From: Methylovirgula sp. 4M-Z18 | GTDB lineage: Bacteria > Pseudomonadota > Alphaproteobacteria > Rhizobiales > Beijerinckiaceae | NCBI RefSeq assembly: GCF_037890675.1 | Contig: NZ_CP149574.1 | Span: forward strand, 4,254,874-4,318,873 | DNA: 64,000 nt | Reading direction: 5' to 3' | Shown here: positions 35,863-44,915 of the stretch, piece after piece | How the letters are laid out: each line of letters starts with the position of its first letter | How positions within the stretch are numbered: position 1 is the first letter of the stretch | Program-made: the position numbers and the translations under genes | Notes under the pieces: generated by a model | Database searches by the model: none | What the model was told of the DNA's origin: nothing | What the model saw: the letters and a program-made list of their open reading frames with translations, nothing else

Positions 35863-36609
35863 ATGAGATTCAAACTTCACCGCGCCCTTATTGGCGCCAT
35901 TGTCGCTGGTGCCGCGCTATTGGGTGTCGCTCGGGCCGAGGACCTGGTCGTTGCCACCGACACTGCCTTTGTTCCGTTCGAATTCAAGCAAGGCGACAAA
36001 TATGTCGGTTTCGACATCGACCTTTGGGACGCCGTCGCCAAGGACATCGGCATAACCTACAAACTGCAGCCGATGGATTTTAGCGGCATCCTGCCCGCGC
36101 TCCAGACCAAGCAGATCGACGTGGCCCTCGCGGGAATTACCATCAAGGATGAGCGCAAGAAAGTTATCGATTTTTCGGACGGGTATTACGACAGCGGTTT
36201 CACGCTTATGGTTCCCGTCGACAGCAAAATTACCGGTCCCGACGATCTCAAGGGCAAGACCCTCGCGGTGAAGACAGGCACGTCAGCCACCGACTATGCC
36301 AAGGAACACTTCAAGGGCACCGAGCTGCGCGAGTTCCCGAATGTCGACAATGCCTATCTTGAGTTGCGTGCGGGCCGTGTCGATGCCGCGATGCACGATA
36401 CGCCGAATGTTCTGTATTACATTGCCACGGCTGGCGACGGCAAAGTGAAAGCCGTCGGCGCGCAAATGATGGCGCAGCAATATGGCATCGGCTTCCCGAA
36501 GGGTAGCCCGCTTGTTGCCAAGGTGAATGCGTCGCTCGCCAAGCTCAAGCAGAACGGGACTTACACGGCCATTTACAAGAAATGGTTTGGAACCGAGCCC
36601 AAACTCTAA
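35863..36609 (+). CDS. glnH: Periplasmic glutamine/polar amino acid-binding protein
   Basis: A 248-residue solute-binding protein of an ABC importer. The signal peptide has a likely cleavage after GVARA. The mature part closely follows Gln[21 protein letters not shown], then [13 protein letters not shown] and [15 protein letters not shown]. It ends EPKL. It delivers substrate to the GlnP/GlnQ transporter encoded next. The neighbouring C45 gene raises the possibility that the substrate is a glutamine-like acyl or amide compound rather than free glutamine. GGGAGGG precedes the ATG. Confidence 0.88.
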   Translation: MRFKLHRALIGAIVAGAALLGVARAEDLVVATDTAFVPFEFKQGDKYVGFDIDLWDAVAKDIGITYKLQPMDFSGILPALQTKQIDVALAGITIKDERKKVIDFSDGYYDSGFTLMVPVDSKITGPDDLKGKTLAVKTGTSATDYAKEHFKGTELREFPNVDNAYLELRAGRVDAAMHDTPNVLYYIATAGDGKVKAVGAQMMAQQYGIGFPKGSPLVAKVNASLAKLKQNGTYTAIYKKWFGTEPKL

Positions 36610-36667
36610 GCTTGATCGTCATCACCCACGCGCCGGACATCCGGCGCGTCTTGGGGGAGCTATTGCC

Positions 36668-37324
36668 ATGCAGTTCGATTGGTCGGTGGTCGCGGCGGCA
36701 GTGCCCGACCTACTTGGTGGTGCGCGGCTCACCGTCTTCATTGCCGTTGTCGGCTTGATCGGCGGGGTTATCGTCGGGACGATCGCCGGCTTCATGCGGG
36801 CTTACGGGCATGCGATCCTGAACGCCATTGCATTTTGTTACATCGAAATCATCCGCGGCACGCCGATCGTCGTGCAAGTCATGTTCATCTATTTCGCCCT
36901 GCCATTGCTGGCGGATATACGCGTCAATCCCATGACGGCAGCGATCACGGCAATTGTCGTCAATGCCGGCGCCTACATCGCCGAAGTCGTGCGCGGCACG
37001 CTTCTCTCCGTCAATAAAGGGTTGAAGGAGGCTGGCTTGGCGCTCGGGCTGCCGATGTGGAAAGTCCTGCTTTACGTCATCGGCCCGATCGCATTCCGCC
37101 GGATGATTCCTCCGCTTGGCAATCAGTTCATCGTGAGTTTGAAAGACACGTCGCTGTTCATCGTCATCGGTGTCGGCGAGTTGACGCGGCAGGGACAGGA
37201 AATCATGGCCGCGAACTTCCATGCGGTCGAGATCTGGTCGGCGGTTGCGATCATTTATCTTGGGATGACCAGTATTCTCACCATCGTCCTCCGCCTTATC
37301 GAAAAGAGGATGCGCATCCTATGA
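36668..37324 (+). CDS. glnP: Glutamine ABC transporter permease
   Basis: A 218-residue inner-membrane permease with five helices. Its EAA-like loop, [20 protein letters not shown], contacts the ATPase. [20 protein letters not shown] is typical of polar amino acid permeases. The open frame extends back to 36527 into glnH, but ATG 36668 has GGGGGAG upstream and begins the conserved sequence. Its stop overlaps the glnQ start (ATGA). Confidence 0.92.
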   Translation: MQFDWSVVAAAVPDLLGGARLTVFIAVVGLIGGVIVGTIAGFMRAYGHAILNAIAFCYIEIIRGTPIVVQVMFIYFALPLLADIRVNPMTAAITAIVVNAGAYIAEVVRGTLLSVNKGLKEAGLALGLPMWKVLLYVIGPIAFRRMIPPLGNQFIVSLKDTSLFIVIGVGELTRQGQEIMAANFHAVEIWSAVAIIYLGMTSILTIVLRLIEKRMRIL

Positions 37325-38049
37325 GCATCGTGGAATTCAGGAACGTCACGAAAACCTTCGGCAAGATCACTGTGCTGAAGGATGTGGACCTCAATATTGA
37401 AGCGGGCCAGGTGGTTGTGTTGATCGGGCCGTCCGGCTCTGGCAAATCAACCCTGTTGCGCTGTATCAATGCGCTCGAGGCCATCGATAGCGGCGATCTC
37501 GTGGTCGACGGGATCAGCGTCCGGGATGGCCGCTCGAAAGTGCGCATGATCCGTCAGGAGGCGGGCATGGTCTTCCAGCAGTTCAACCTTTTTCCGCAGA
37601 TGACTGCACTCGAAAATGTTGCTTTCGGACCGCGCCGGGTTCGCGGCTTAGGCCGGGCCGAGGCGAATGCTCTCGCAACGGAATTGCTGCGAAAGGTGGG
37701 GCTCGCGGATCGCAGTGATCACTACCCATCTGAACTATCGGGAGGTCAGCAGCAGCGCGTGGCGATTGCTCGGGCGCTTGCGGTAAAGCCCAAACTCATG
37801 CTCTTTGATGAGCCGACGTCCGCGCTCGATCCCGAGCTGCGGCAAGAGGTTCTGCGCGTGATGCAATCGCTGGCGGAAGAAGGCATGACGATGATCGTGG
37901 TCACGCACGAAATTGGCTTTGCACGGCAGGTCGGCTCAAGGCTGATCTTCATGGAGGGCGGGAAAATCACCGTGGATGGCGATCCCACGTCGCTCATCAA
38001 CAATTCCGAAAATCCGCGTCTGCGCGAGTTTCTCAAACATGTCCACTAA
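37321..38049 (+). CDS. glnQ: Glutamine ABC transporter ATP-binding protein
   Basis: A 242-residue ABC ATPase with Walker [11 protein letters not shown]-loop [17 protein letters not shown], signature LSGGQQQR, Walker [15 protein letters not shown], and the switch His in VVTHEIGFA. It powers uptake with GlnP and GlnH. It overlaps glnP by four bases at its start and the C45 gene by 11 bases at its end, so all five genes to the RpiR regulator probably form one transcript. Confidence 0.95.
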   Translation: MSIVEFRNVTKTFGKITVLKDVDLNIEAGQVVVLIGPSGSGKSTLLRCINALEAIDSGDLVVDGISVRDGRSKVRMIRQEAGMVFQQFNLFPQMTALENVAFGPRRVRGLGRAEANALATELLRKVGLADRSDHYPSELSGGQQQRVAIARALAVKPKLMLFDEPTSALDPELRQEVLRVMQSLAEEGMTMIVVTHEIGFARQVGSRLIFMEGGKITVDGDPTSLINNSENPRLREFLKHVH

Positions 38050-39082
38050 TATTCGCGATCCGCTTGCCATTATCGACATTCAAGGAACGCCCTTCGAGGT
38101 TGGCGTTGCGCTGGGCAGGCAAGGCGCTGAGACCGCACATGCGCATCTGATACGAACTCATGCCTGGGCCACCGTCGTTGCGGCGCGGGATGCGCCTTAC
38201 GTGACCGCCGCGAAGACGTTGGTGGCCGAGCGGTTTCCTCATTATTTCGCCGAATTGCAAGGCTTGGCGAAAGGGCTTGACCTTGCTTTCGACGATGTTT
38301 TTGCTTGGAATTGCCGTGGCGATATTTGGGCGATGAGCCCGGATGGATGCACCACCGTGCAATCTCCCGGCGTAACGCCAACGATCTCGCATAACGAGGA
38401 TGGCGATCCCGGTCTTCGTGCCGGATGCGCCATTGCGCGTGTGCGGCCAAGCTCCGGCCGCGCGTTCGCCAGCTTCGTCTATCCCGCATCCCTGCCGGGG
38501 CACACCTTTGCAGTCAGCGATCGCGGGCTGGTCATGACGGTTAACAACATTCGCTCGCGGAAGGTCGGTCCGGGCCTGCCGCGCATGATCGTCACAAGGG
38601 GCATTCTGGATTGCATCAGCCTGGAAGACGCGCAGGGCTTTGTGTCAAAAGCGCCGCGTGGGGGCGCTTTTCATTTGACGCTGGGACAGGCCGGCAAAAA
38701 GGATATCGTGAGCGTGGAATTCACGCATGAAAATTGTTCGATCCTGCCCATCGAGCAACAATCCAGTCATGCGAACCATTTGATTCACGCCGGGATGCGC
38801 AACGAACCGCAGATTGTCACTGGCTCGTCGCGCGCGCGGCAAGAGCGCGGCGACGCGGTGCTACGCGCGTCCAGCGGCACCGCCGATCCGCTTGCAATAT
38901 TGCGCGACGAAACGAATCAGGTTCTGCCAATCTACCGGCAGCAACCTGACGATCCCGACAACGAGAACACCTTGGCCACGGCGCATTTTCAAATACGGCA
39001 AGATAGCGTAGCGTGTTCGATCTATGATGGCAGCAGTATTGAGCCACGGTTGAGCTTCGTTCAGCAGGTGGGCGTCTCGTGA
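38039..39082 (+). CDS. C45-family autoproteolytic acyltransferase/amidohydrolase
   Basis: A 347-residue Ntn-hydrolase related to penicillin acyl-CoA:6-aminopenicillanic acid acyltransferase. The motif SPDGCTTVQS places Cys104 at the expected self-cleavage and nucleophile site; it aligns with the Gly-Cys bond of the fungal enzyme. The substrate pocket segment NHLIHAGM also fits. Such enzymes cleave or transfer acyl groups on amide-linked small molecules. No signal peptide is seen, so it acts in the cytoplasm after import. The frame is open to 37976, but ATG 38039 gives the family start. It overlaps glnQ. Confidence 0.8.
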   Translation: MSTNIRDPLAIIDIQGTPFEVGVALGRQGAETAHAHLIRTHAWATVVAARDAPYVTAAKTLVAERFPHYFAELQGLAKGLDLAFDDVFAWNCRGDIWAMSPDGCTTVQSPGVTPTISHNEDGDPGLRAGCAIARVRPSSGRAFASFVYPASLPGHTFAVSDRGLVMTVNNIRSRKVGPGLPRMIVTRGILDCISLEDAQGFVSKAPRGGAFHLTLGQAGKKDIVSVEFTHENCSILPIEQQSSHANHLIHAGMRNEPQIVTGSSRARQERGDAVLRASSGTADPLAILRDETNQVLPIYRQQPDDPDNENTLATAHFQIRQDSVACSIYDGSSIEPRLSFVQQVGVS

Positions 39083-39092
39083 GGGTTTCTCC

Positions 39093-40022
39093 ATGGGCTC
39101 CGACAGCCCGCTTATAAGTGTCATGCCCCCGCAGAGCCTTGAGGAATTGCGGGAGCTGGCGATCAGGATTGGCCGCGGAGAAAGCGATATATCGCTCGGC
39201 GGCAAGGCTCTCGATGTTCTTTCGCGACTTGTCGATAGCCCTGAACTGAGCGCGGTTCGCACCATTTCCGAATTGGCCGATGGATTCGGGGTCAATGCCT
39301 CGACGCTCACGCGGCTTGCCAAAGGGCTCGGTTATGATGGCTTCGGCCATTTTCAAGGTATTTTCCGCCAGGCGATTGCCGACGACGGGCTCTATTTTTA
39401 CAGCCGCCAAGCGGGCCGGCTCATGTCGGTCAAGGACGAGAATGATGCCGAGATCCATATTTTCGAACGATTGGCGGCAGAGACGCAAGCGAATGTGGAT
39501 CGGTTTTTGGCGCAATTGAATGGGCAGGCGCTGCGCGAGGCGGCCTCGACCATAGCCACGGCCAAGCGCGTGCGCGCCTACGGGGTTCGGCAGTTCCATT
39601 CCTTCGTCAGTTTTTTCATTTACGGACTGACCATGATCCGGGGAGATGCTGCGCTCCTCGATCCGCTGCGGCTGGGAGAAGCGGAGGCATTGGCCCAGCT
39701 AGCGCGCGGCGACGTCCTGATTGTGGCGAGTTGCGCGCCTTATACGCGCAATGTCGCGGAGGTTGCGGCCACCGCCGCACGGGCGGGACTACACGTGATC
39801 GCCATCACCGATACACGGTCTTCGCCCCTCGTGCCGCCATCGCGCCACGCCTTCCTCGTTCCGCATGCCAGCAGTTTTTTTAGCAATAGCATGGGCGCCT
39901 ACACGGTCTTCGGCGAGGGTCTCCTCAATCTCGTGGCCCGAGAGCTCGGCCCGCACGCGATCGAGGCGCTGGCGCGGCGCGAAAAATTGATTGGCGATAT
40001 GGACATCGAAACCGCCACGTAA
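39093..40022 (+). CDS. MurR/RpiR-family transcriptional regulator
   Basis: A 309-residue regulator. The N-terminal HTH_6 domain (about residues 10-90) contains TISELADGFGVNASTLTRLA and GYDGFGHFQGIFR. The C-terminal SIS domain (about 130-285) usually binds a phosphosugar (VRAYGVRQFHSFVSFFIYG, then DVLIVASCAPYTRNV). It lies 10 bp behind the C45 gene and probably controls the glnHPQ-C45 unit. GAGGG precedes ATG 39093. Its 3' end overlaps an antisense excisionase-like frame. Confidence 0.9.
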   Translation: MGSDSPLISVMPPQSLEELRELAIRIGRGESDISLGGKALDVLSRLVDSPELSAVRTISELADGFGVNASTLTRLAKGLGYDGFGHFQGIFRQAIADDGLYFYSRQAGRLMSVKDENDAEIHIFERLAAETQANVDRFLAQLNGQALREAASTIATAKRVRAYGVRQFHSFVSFFIYGLTMIRGDAALLDPLRLGEAEALAQLARGDVLIVASCAPYTRNVAEVAATAARAGLHVIAITDTRSSPLVPPSRHAFLVPHASSFFSNSMGAYTVFGEGLLNLVARELGPHAIEALARREKLIGDMDIETAT

Positions 40023-40221
40023 CGGTCGCGATTCCTTCACTCGTGCTGCGGCGCGAATTCTCTTGCAGGAAGGCGTCGAGATCCTGGCGCCGGTAGCGGA
40101 TGCTTGCGCCTAGCTTCACGTAGGCTGGACCGCCGCCGTAAATGCGCAACTTAGCCAAGGTCGATCGGCCGATTTTGAGAGCTTCCGCCGCGTCTTCCGG
40201 CGTCAAAAGTGGGTCATGCAT
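39925..40221 (-). CDS. Excisionase/AlpA-like HTH protein, probably a relic with aberrant C-terminus
   Basis: The first 60 residues form a MerR/excisionase-type winged HTH: LLTPEDAAEALKIGRSTLAK, then GASIRYRRQDLDAFLQ. Such proteins are normally 60-75 residues and accompany integrases. Here the frame runs on for about 35 residues antisense to the end of the RpiR gene (39925-40022), which suggests the original 3' end was lost when the element was deleted. No integrase is present. Confidence 0.6.
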   Translation of the reverse strand: MHDPLLTPEDAAEALKIGRSTLAKLRIYGGGPAYVKLGASIRYRRQDLDAFLQENSRRSTSEGIATVTWRFRCPYRQSIFRAAPAPRSRAGRALGPRD

Positions 40222-40222
40222 A

Positions 40223-40834
40223 TCCGGAACTCCTGTGAAAACCGGACGACGCGTCCGATATGCGCAGGAAACATCCGTTCGAGAGGGGAAATAAAGGAGG
40301 TGATTTCCCCTTTTGCATCGTCGCGTCGACGCCTGATCACCAACGCCGGGCCATATGCCGGAGCGAGTCGTTTTGCCGCACGCCCTCGACTGTGTTTTAG
40401 GGGGCTAGGGCTTCATGTTTTGGGCGAGGCCGCTGGGGATAACGGGAATATCCTCCTCGCCTTCAACGGATCGAGCAAGACATTCACGAAGCCCCTTAGT
40501 TCCGACACACCAAAAGCGGGCATCTAATGTGTTGTTATCGCGTATGAATTGCTTTCCGACCCGGCGTCGACCGAAATTGACGGACACTACATTTTGTAGG
40601 TGTCCTACAAGCGTCAATCTAACCATTGACTCTTTGCGACGAATCCACGAATTCTCTCTGTTGATCGTTCATAAAGATATGGCGACTCAGACTGCAATCT
40701 GAGTCGCCATTGTTGGACGAGAACTGCACCGATTGAGGCCGTCGCACCTCCCGGGAGAACAAGGGCACCATGTGCTGATTTGCCCTCCTCGTCAAGGCGG
40801 CCTCGTATCCATCTGCCAATAAATGGAGAACACC
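40223..40834. other. Non-coding or decayed stretch between excisionase relic and small HTH gene
   Basis: About 610 bp without a convincing gene. Base composition drifts from the core (AT-richer around 40480-40680). It contains the hairpin at 40679-40710 and short frames that I do not recognise. It probably consists of debris of a mobile element. Confidence 0.45.
40679..40710. repeat. Perfect 13-bp inverted repeat (hairpin)
   Basis: ATGGCGACTCAGA, then CTGCAA, then TCTGAGTCGCCAT. There is no T run on either side, so it is not a standard intrinsic terminator. It could be a transposon end relic, a protein-binding site or an RNA hairpin ahead of the small HTH gene. Confidence 0.7.
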
Positions 40835-41032
40835 ATGGCAGACACACAGCCGCCCGGCGGCGTTCGCCGTCCATCATATCGCATCCAACGCAAAGACGTT
40901 CCGGAAATCAAGAAGCGCCTTTTAAGAGGTGAGCATCAGAACCGGATCGCCGCGGATTACGATGTAAATCCTGGCCGGATCAGCGAGATCAACACGGGGA
41001 AGGCATTCCCTGAAATTCCCGCCGCCGCCTAG
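40835..41032 (+). CDS. Small HTH-like hypothetical protein
   Basis: A 65-residue protein beginning MADTQPPGG. The central part, HQNRIAADYDVNPGRISEIN, looks like a helix-turn-helix of the resolvase or sigma-70-region-4 kind found in small phage- or island-borne proteins. GGAG stands six bases before ATG 40835; the in-frame ATG 40823 lacks such a site. It lies between mobile-element debris and tRNA-Thr. Confidence 0.6.
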   Translation: MADTQPPGGVRRPSYRIQRKDVPEIKKRLLRGEHQNRIAADYDVNPGRISEINTGKAFPEIPAAA

Positions 41033-41158
41033 TGGCAAATCAGGGAGGCGCGGGGCAACCTGCGCCTCTTCTTCACGGCTTTATCACCTAAGCGCTACCA
41101 CCAGATCTGCGAGCTTTCGACGCAACTCCGGCTGCTTACCGAGCGCTGACCGAAACGC

Positions 41159-41187
41159 AAAAGCCGAACCAACAGGCCCGGCTTTTT
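41159..41187 (-). terminator. Rho-independent terminator downstream of tRNA-Thr
   Basis: Read on the minus strand the sequence is AAAAAGCCGGGCC, TGTTGG, TTCGGCTTTT. The A/T-flanked stem lies about 22 bp past the tRNA 3' end. Confidence 0.75.
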
Positions 41188-41209
41188 GCATCTAAGTCTT
41201 TGAAATTAT

Positions 41210-41285
41210 TGGTGCCGCAGAAGAGAATCGAACTCCCGACCCCATCATTACGAATGACGTGCTCTACCAACTGAGCTACTGCGGC
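41210..41285 (-). tRNA. tRNA-Thr (anticodon CGU)
   Basis: The minus strand folds as a full cloverleaf. The acceptor GCCGCAG pairs with CTGCGGC, the D arm contains AGTTGGTA, and the anticodon stem CGTCA/TGATG encloses TTCGTAA with CGT at the anticodon. The T arm has TTCGATT, and CCA is encoded after the discriminator A (41210-41213). It reads ACG codons. Its 3' end faces the mobile-element debris to the left. Confidence 0.96.
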
Positions 41286-41376
41286 GTGACGTGAACCGTC
41301 GCTTGCGGGGGTGTCCCCGCGAAGTGGGGTTCTCTTAATCACATCGGGCGTGCATTGCAAGCGCCGACGCGAAATT

Positions 41377-42999
41377 TCAGTAGAGAAATCCGCGGCTCTT
41401 TTTCCCGCGGCCTTCCACTGCCTCCTCGGGCTGCGGGCCCGGATCGTCCGGGGCGGGGCGCGAGAAAATCACCGGCGCCGGTTTGGGCGCCGGGGCTTCC
41501 GCGACGGCCACGGCCACAGCCGCCGGCTCGGGTTCGGGCGCGGGCGGCGGGGGCGGAGCGGGCTCCGGCGCAGGTTCCGGCTCGGCGGGCGCGGCCGGTT
41601 CGGGCGGCCCGGCTTCGATCAATTTCGGCTCTTCCGCCGGCTTGGCGAACAGGGGCCGGTCGTCGACTTCCGGCGCCTTGTGGCCTTTCATGGCGATGAG
41701 GCCCTCCGTCGGGCCGGCCAGCTGCTCGATCGGCGCGCGCCAGACGAACGCATCGAGGGTCCCCGTCGTCGGCGAGACCGGCGCCCAGGCATCATAGGCG
41801 ACGCCATCGGCGATCCAGGCCGGGTCGCGCGGCGCGCGGGCGGCACGGGCGAGCCATTCGCGCACCTTGCCGGGTCCGGTGCCGTCGATTTCTTCCAGGT
41901 CGGCCATCATCAGGCAGGCGCGCACCGTCGGCCGATCGGCCAGCAGCGGCGCCATGACCAGGCGCGCCTTGTTCAGATCGCGCGCATCGAGCGCCGCGTG
42001 GGCCACTGTCAGGCGGCCTTCCGGATCGTTGGGCAGGAGCCGTGAGAGGGTTTCGGCGCGCTTCAACCGGTCGCTAGCGGAATCGCCGTGCCGCACCCGC
42101 AGATAGGCCTCGGCAAGATCGGGATGCGGACCCATTTTCCAGGCCGCCTCCAGCACTTTGGAGGCGCGGCGCAGGTCGCCCTGGCGGGCGAGCAGCTTGC
42201 CCGCGAGCGCGGCGGCCGGCACGAGGCCGGGCTCGCTCTTCAGCGCCTCGCGCGCCAGACGCAACGCGCCGGCGGGGTCGCGCTCCTCGGTCTCGAGCGC
42301 CAGCGCGGTCTGCAGCACGGCCTTCTGCCGCGCCGCCGTCGCCTTATCCAAATGGCGCGCGGCGACATTGGCATCCACCGCCTTGAGCGCCGCCTCCCAA
42401 TTGCTGGAATTGGTGTGATGCTCCAACACCGCCTGGCCAGCCCAGGGCAGGTTCGCAATCCGGTGCGCTTCGGCCGCATGGGTATGGGCGGCCACCAGAT
42501 CGCCGCGCCGCCGTGCCTCCACATGCAGGCCGCGCAGCCCGAGCACGCGGGTTTCGTGCTGGTTCAGCATGTCGGCAAAGGCCGCTTCGGCCGCGTCGCG
42601 GTTGCCGGTGAGCTGGGCGGCTTGCGCCTTCAGCAAGAGCGGCAGCGGCTGCTTGCCGAGATGTTTTTCGGCCTCCGCCGCGTGGCGCTGCGCCGCCTTG
42701 GCGTCGCCCGCGCCAACCGCGATCATGCCGCGCGCCAGCGCCGTCTGACCCTTGGCGTGGCGGCGCTTCTTCGACCACAGGCCGACGAAGGCCGGCAGGC
42801 TCAAAATCAGCCGCAGCAGGCGCCACACCAGCATCAGCGCCACGAAGAGAACGATGAGGAAGCCGATCACCGTCGTCATTTTCGGATCGGCCTGAAGGCC
42901 GAGCCATTCGATATGGACGCGGCCATCATGGGCGAAAAGCCACGCGCCGCACCAGGCCAGGAGGCCGAGAATGACGAGATAGAACAATATTCTAATCAT
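41377..42999 (-). CDS. hemY: HemY-like TPR membrane protein
   Basis: A 540-residue inner-membrane protein with two N-terminal helices (FYLVILGLLAWCGAWLFAHD, then VIGFLIVLFVALMLVW), followed by a HemY_N domain and TPR-like helices to about residue 400. It ends in a tail rich in Pro, Ala and Glu. HemY proteins of this class lie in tetrapyrrole operons; their exact role in heme supply is not established. They are not the protoporphyrinogen oxidase of the same name. It is the last gene of hemC-hemD-Mic60-hemY. Confidence 0.88.
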   Translation of the reverse strand: MIRILFYLVILGLLAWCGAWLFAHDGRVHIEWLGLQADPKMTTVIGFLIVLFVALMLVWRLLRLILSLPAFVGLWSKKRRHAKGQTALARGMIAVGAGDAKAAQRHAAEAEKHLGKQPLPLLLKAQAAQLTGNRDAAEAAFADMLNQHETRVLGLRGLHVEARRRGDLVAAHTHAAEAHRIANLPWAGQAVLEHHTNSSNWEAALKAVDANVAARHLDKATAARQKAVLQTALALETEERDPAGALRLAREALKSEPGLVPAAALAGKLLARQGDLRRASKVLEAAWKMGPHPDLAEAYLRVRHGDSASDRLKRAETLSRLLPNDPEGRLTVAHAALDARDLNKARLVMAPLLADRPTVRACLMMADLEEIDGTGPGKVREWLARAARAPRDPAWIADGVAYDAWAPVSPTTGTLDAFVWRAPIEQLAGPTEGLIAMKGHKAPEVDDRPLFAKPAEEPKLIEAGPPEPAAPAEPEPAPEPAPPPPPAPEPEPAAVAVAVAEAPAPKPAPVIFSRPAPDDPGPQPEEAVEGRGKKSRGFLY

Positions 43000-43041
43000 A
43001 ACTTCCCCTGAACGTCATCTTATGGCGGCGATGCTGACCGT

Positions 43042-44166
43042 TTATGGCTGTTTGCTCTGGGCGAGGGTCGAAATGGCGGTTGTCAGAATGGTCCGGCCGG
43101 CCTGATCGCACTCCACATGGGCCTTGAGCAACTCGCTCCAGGCGTGCGCGGGGGCTTTGGCCGCATCCGGCAATTTGCCGTAGGCGTCGAGCGCTTCGGC
43201 CGCGTCGCCATGTTGCAGCGCCGCTTCGATCCGCGAGACGAGCGCGGCGGGATCGTCGCCCTGGGTCGCGCCGATGGGCCGGATCTGCACGAGATTGGCG
43301 GCGGTCTTCCGGATCCGGTCGAAGAAACCGTCCTCCGGCGTGATGCCGTTGGCGGCATCGAGCATCGTGCTTTCAAGGCCGGCGAATTGCTCCGACAGGT
43401 CGCTCAGCGTCGGCGCGCCGCGGTCGGCATAGGGCTTGAGCTTGGCGATCGCCGCCGTATCGGCGCCAAGGCCCTGCAACGCGCTCAGCTCGGTGGCGAA
43501 GCTGTGCCCGCCGGCGATCGCCTGGGCGAGCGACTGCGCGACCACGGCGGTGGCGGCGGCATTGCCTTGAACGAGTTCGGGGTGGGGCGCGGCCACCGCC
43601 GTTTCCAATTTGCTGATCCGGTCGACCATCGGGCGCAGATCAAGCGGCGGCGCTTGCTGCACCACCTGCTTTGGCGCGGCCAGCGCCTTGGCCGAATCGT
43701 CCTTCGCCGCCTGCGCGACGCCGGCGGCGTTTTTGGTGGCCGCCGCCAAATCGCTGGACTGCTGTTCGAGCGATACGATGCGGGTGTTGAGATCGTCGAG
43801 ATTCGCCCCCTTCGGCAGCAGGAACCAGGCTGCTCCCGCCACGATGACGCCACCGATGACGCCGCTGACAAGATGGCCAGTGAAAGACGAGCGCTGTGGC
43901 GGGGGCGGCGGGGCTTGCGGCTCCGGTGCGGCGGAAGCTGGCTCACTTTGCGCGGCCGGCGCTTCAATCTCGCTCACCGGGGCCGAAGCCTCGCTCGCAT
44001 GCACCGGCACATCCGGTTCGCCGGCGACTGACTTTTCGACTTCGGCGGCGGATTCGACGGCAGACTCTTCAGGCGCGGCAGCCTCGGAGGCTGGAGCGGT
44101 CCCGTCGATCACAGGCGGTTCGCGCCGCTCGTCGCGGCGGGAATTGGTGCTTGTGTCATCGGTCAT
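43042..44166 (-). CDS. Bacterial Mic60/mitofilin-family inner-membrane protein
   Basis: A 374-residue protein. An acidic, Pro/Ala-rich N-terminal region (about 1-93) precedes one membrane helix (HLVSGVIGGVIVAGAAWFLL). A coiled-coil segment follows (DDLNTRIVSLEQQSSDLAAA), and the C-terminal mitofilin domain ends with VSRIEAALQHGDAAEALDAY and a helical tail. Alphaproteobacterial Mic60 is the ancestor of the mitochondrial cristae-junction protein and shapes intracytoplasmic membranes. Its position between hemD and hemY is the known conserved context. It lies 53 bp after hemD. Confidence 0.85.
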   Translation of the reverse strand: MTDDTSTNSRRDERREPPVIDGTAPASEAAAPEESAVESAAEVEKSVAGEPDVPVHASEASAPVSEIEAPAAQSEPASAAPEPQAPPPPPQRSSFTGHLVSGVIGGVIVAGAAWFLLPKGANLDDLNTRIVSLEQQSSDLAAATKNAAGVAQAAKDDSAKALAAPKQVVQQAPPLDLRPMVDRISKLETAVAAPHPELVQGNAAATAVVAQSLAQAIAGGHSFATELSALQGLGADTAAIAKLKPYADRGAPTLSDLSEQFAGLESTMLDAANGITPEDGFFDRIRKTAANLVQIRPIGATQGDDPAALVSRIEAALQHGDAAEALDAYGKLPDAAKAPAHAWSELLKAHVECDQAGRTILTTAISTLAQSKQP

Positions 44167-44219
44167 CGATCATCCCTCTTTGGCTTTGCCGGCCACACCA
44201 TCTCCTGTTCGGAAGATTT

Positions 44220-44915
44220 TCACAAGAGTGTGGCGAACAGCGCCTCTTCGGTCGCCGCAGCGGCAATATGCATGCGAATCGCCGGAACCTGCGCCAAGGC
44301 ATCAGCCACATCGGCGGAAAGGCAATGATGGTGCAATTCGTTCAGCGGCGCGCGCAGGTTGGCCGCCAGAATCAGGTCCCGGAAAATCTCGGCGCTGCGG
44401 CGCGAATAGTGCAGCACCGCGTCAATCTGTCCCTGCGCCAGGGCGTTGAGAACGGCGGGTGGCACCATCAGCGCCGCGCGGGCGTCGTAGGTCTCCCAGA
44501 CCTGCAGGGATATGCCGGCCTGCGCCAAAGCGGCCTCAAACCCCGGCTTGCGCTCCCGCCCGGCGAGATAAAGCACCCGGCGCGGTGCAGCGCGCAAGAT
44601 ATCCGCCGCCAAAGCCGCCGCGTCGACCGCCACCTCGATCGGACCCGTAAACCCGATCTTGCGCGCCATTTGAGCGCCGCGATCGCCGACGACGAACAGG
44701 TCGGCGGCGAAAAAATCGTGCACATCCGCCGGATCGACCGCGCCCAGCGCATGCGCGCTCGTGAGCGCCAGCGCGTCGAACGCGCCGCGCGGACAAGCCT
44801 CCCCGGTCGGCACGATATCAAGGACGGGGGCCAGCAAAACTTCTTGCCCCAGAGCGTTGAGCCGCTCCGCGGTGCGGGCGGCGTCTTCCTGCGCTCGGGT
44901 CACGAGGATGCGCAT
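44220..44915 (-). CDS. hemD: Uroporphyrinogen-III synthase
   Basis: A 231-residue enzyme that closes and inverts ring D of hydroxymethylbilane. The family is weakly conserved; visible features are the N-terminal LVTRAQEDAARTAERL, the central LTSAHALGAVDPADVHDFFA, and a C-terminal VLHYSRRSAEIFRDLI. The start overlaps the hemC stop (ATGA), so the two are translationally coupled. Confidence 0.9.
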   Translation of the reverse strand: MRILVTRAQEDAARTAERLNALGQEVLLAPVLDIVPTGEACPRGAFDALALTSAHALGAVDPADVHDFFAADLFVVGDRGAQMARKIGFTGPIEVAVDAAALAADILRAAPRRVLYLAGRERKPGFEAALAQAGISLQVWETYDARAALMVPPAVLNALAQGQIDAVLHYSRRSAEIFRDLILAANLRAPLNELHHHCLSADVADALAQVPAIRMHIAAAATEEALFATLL

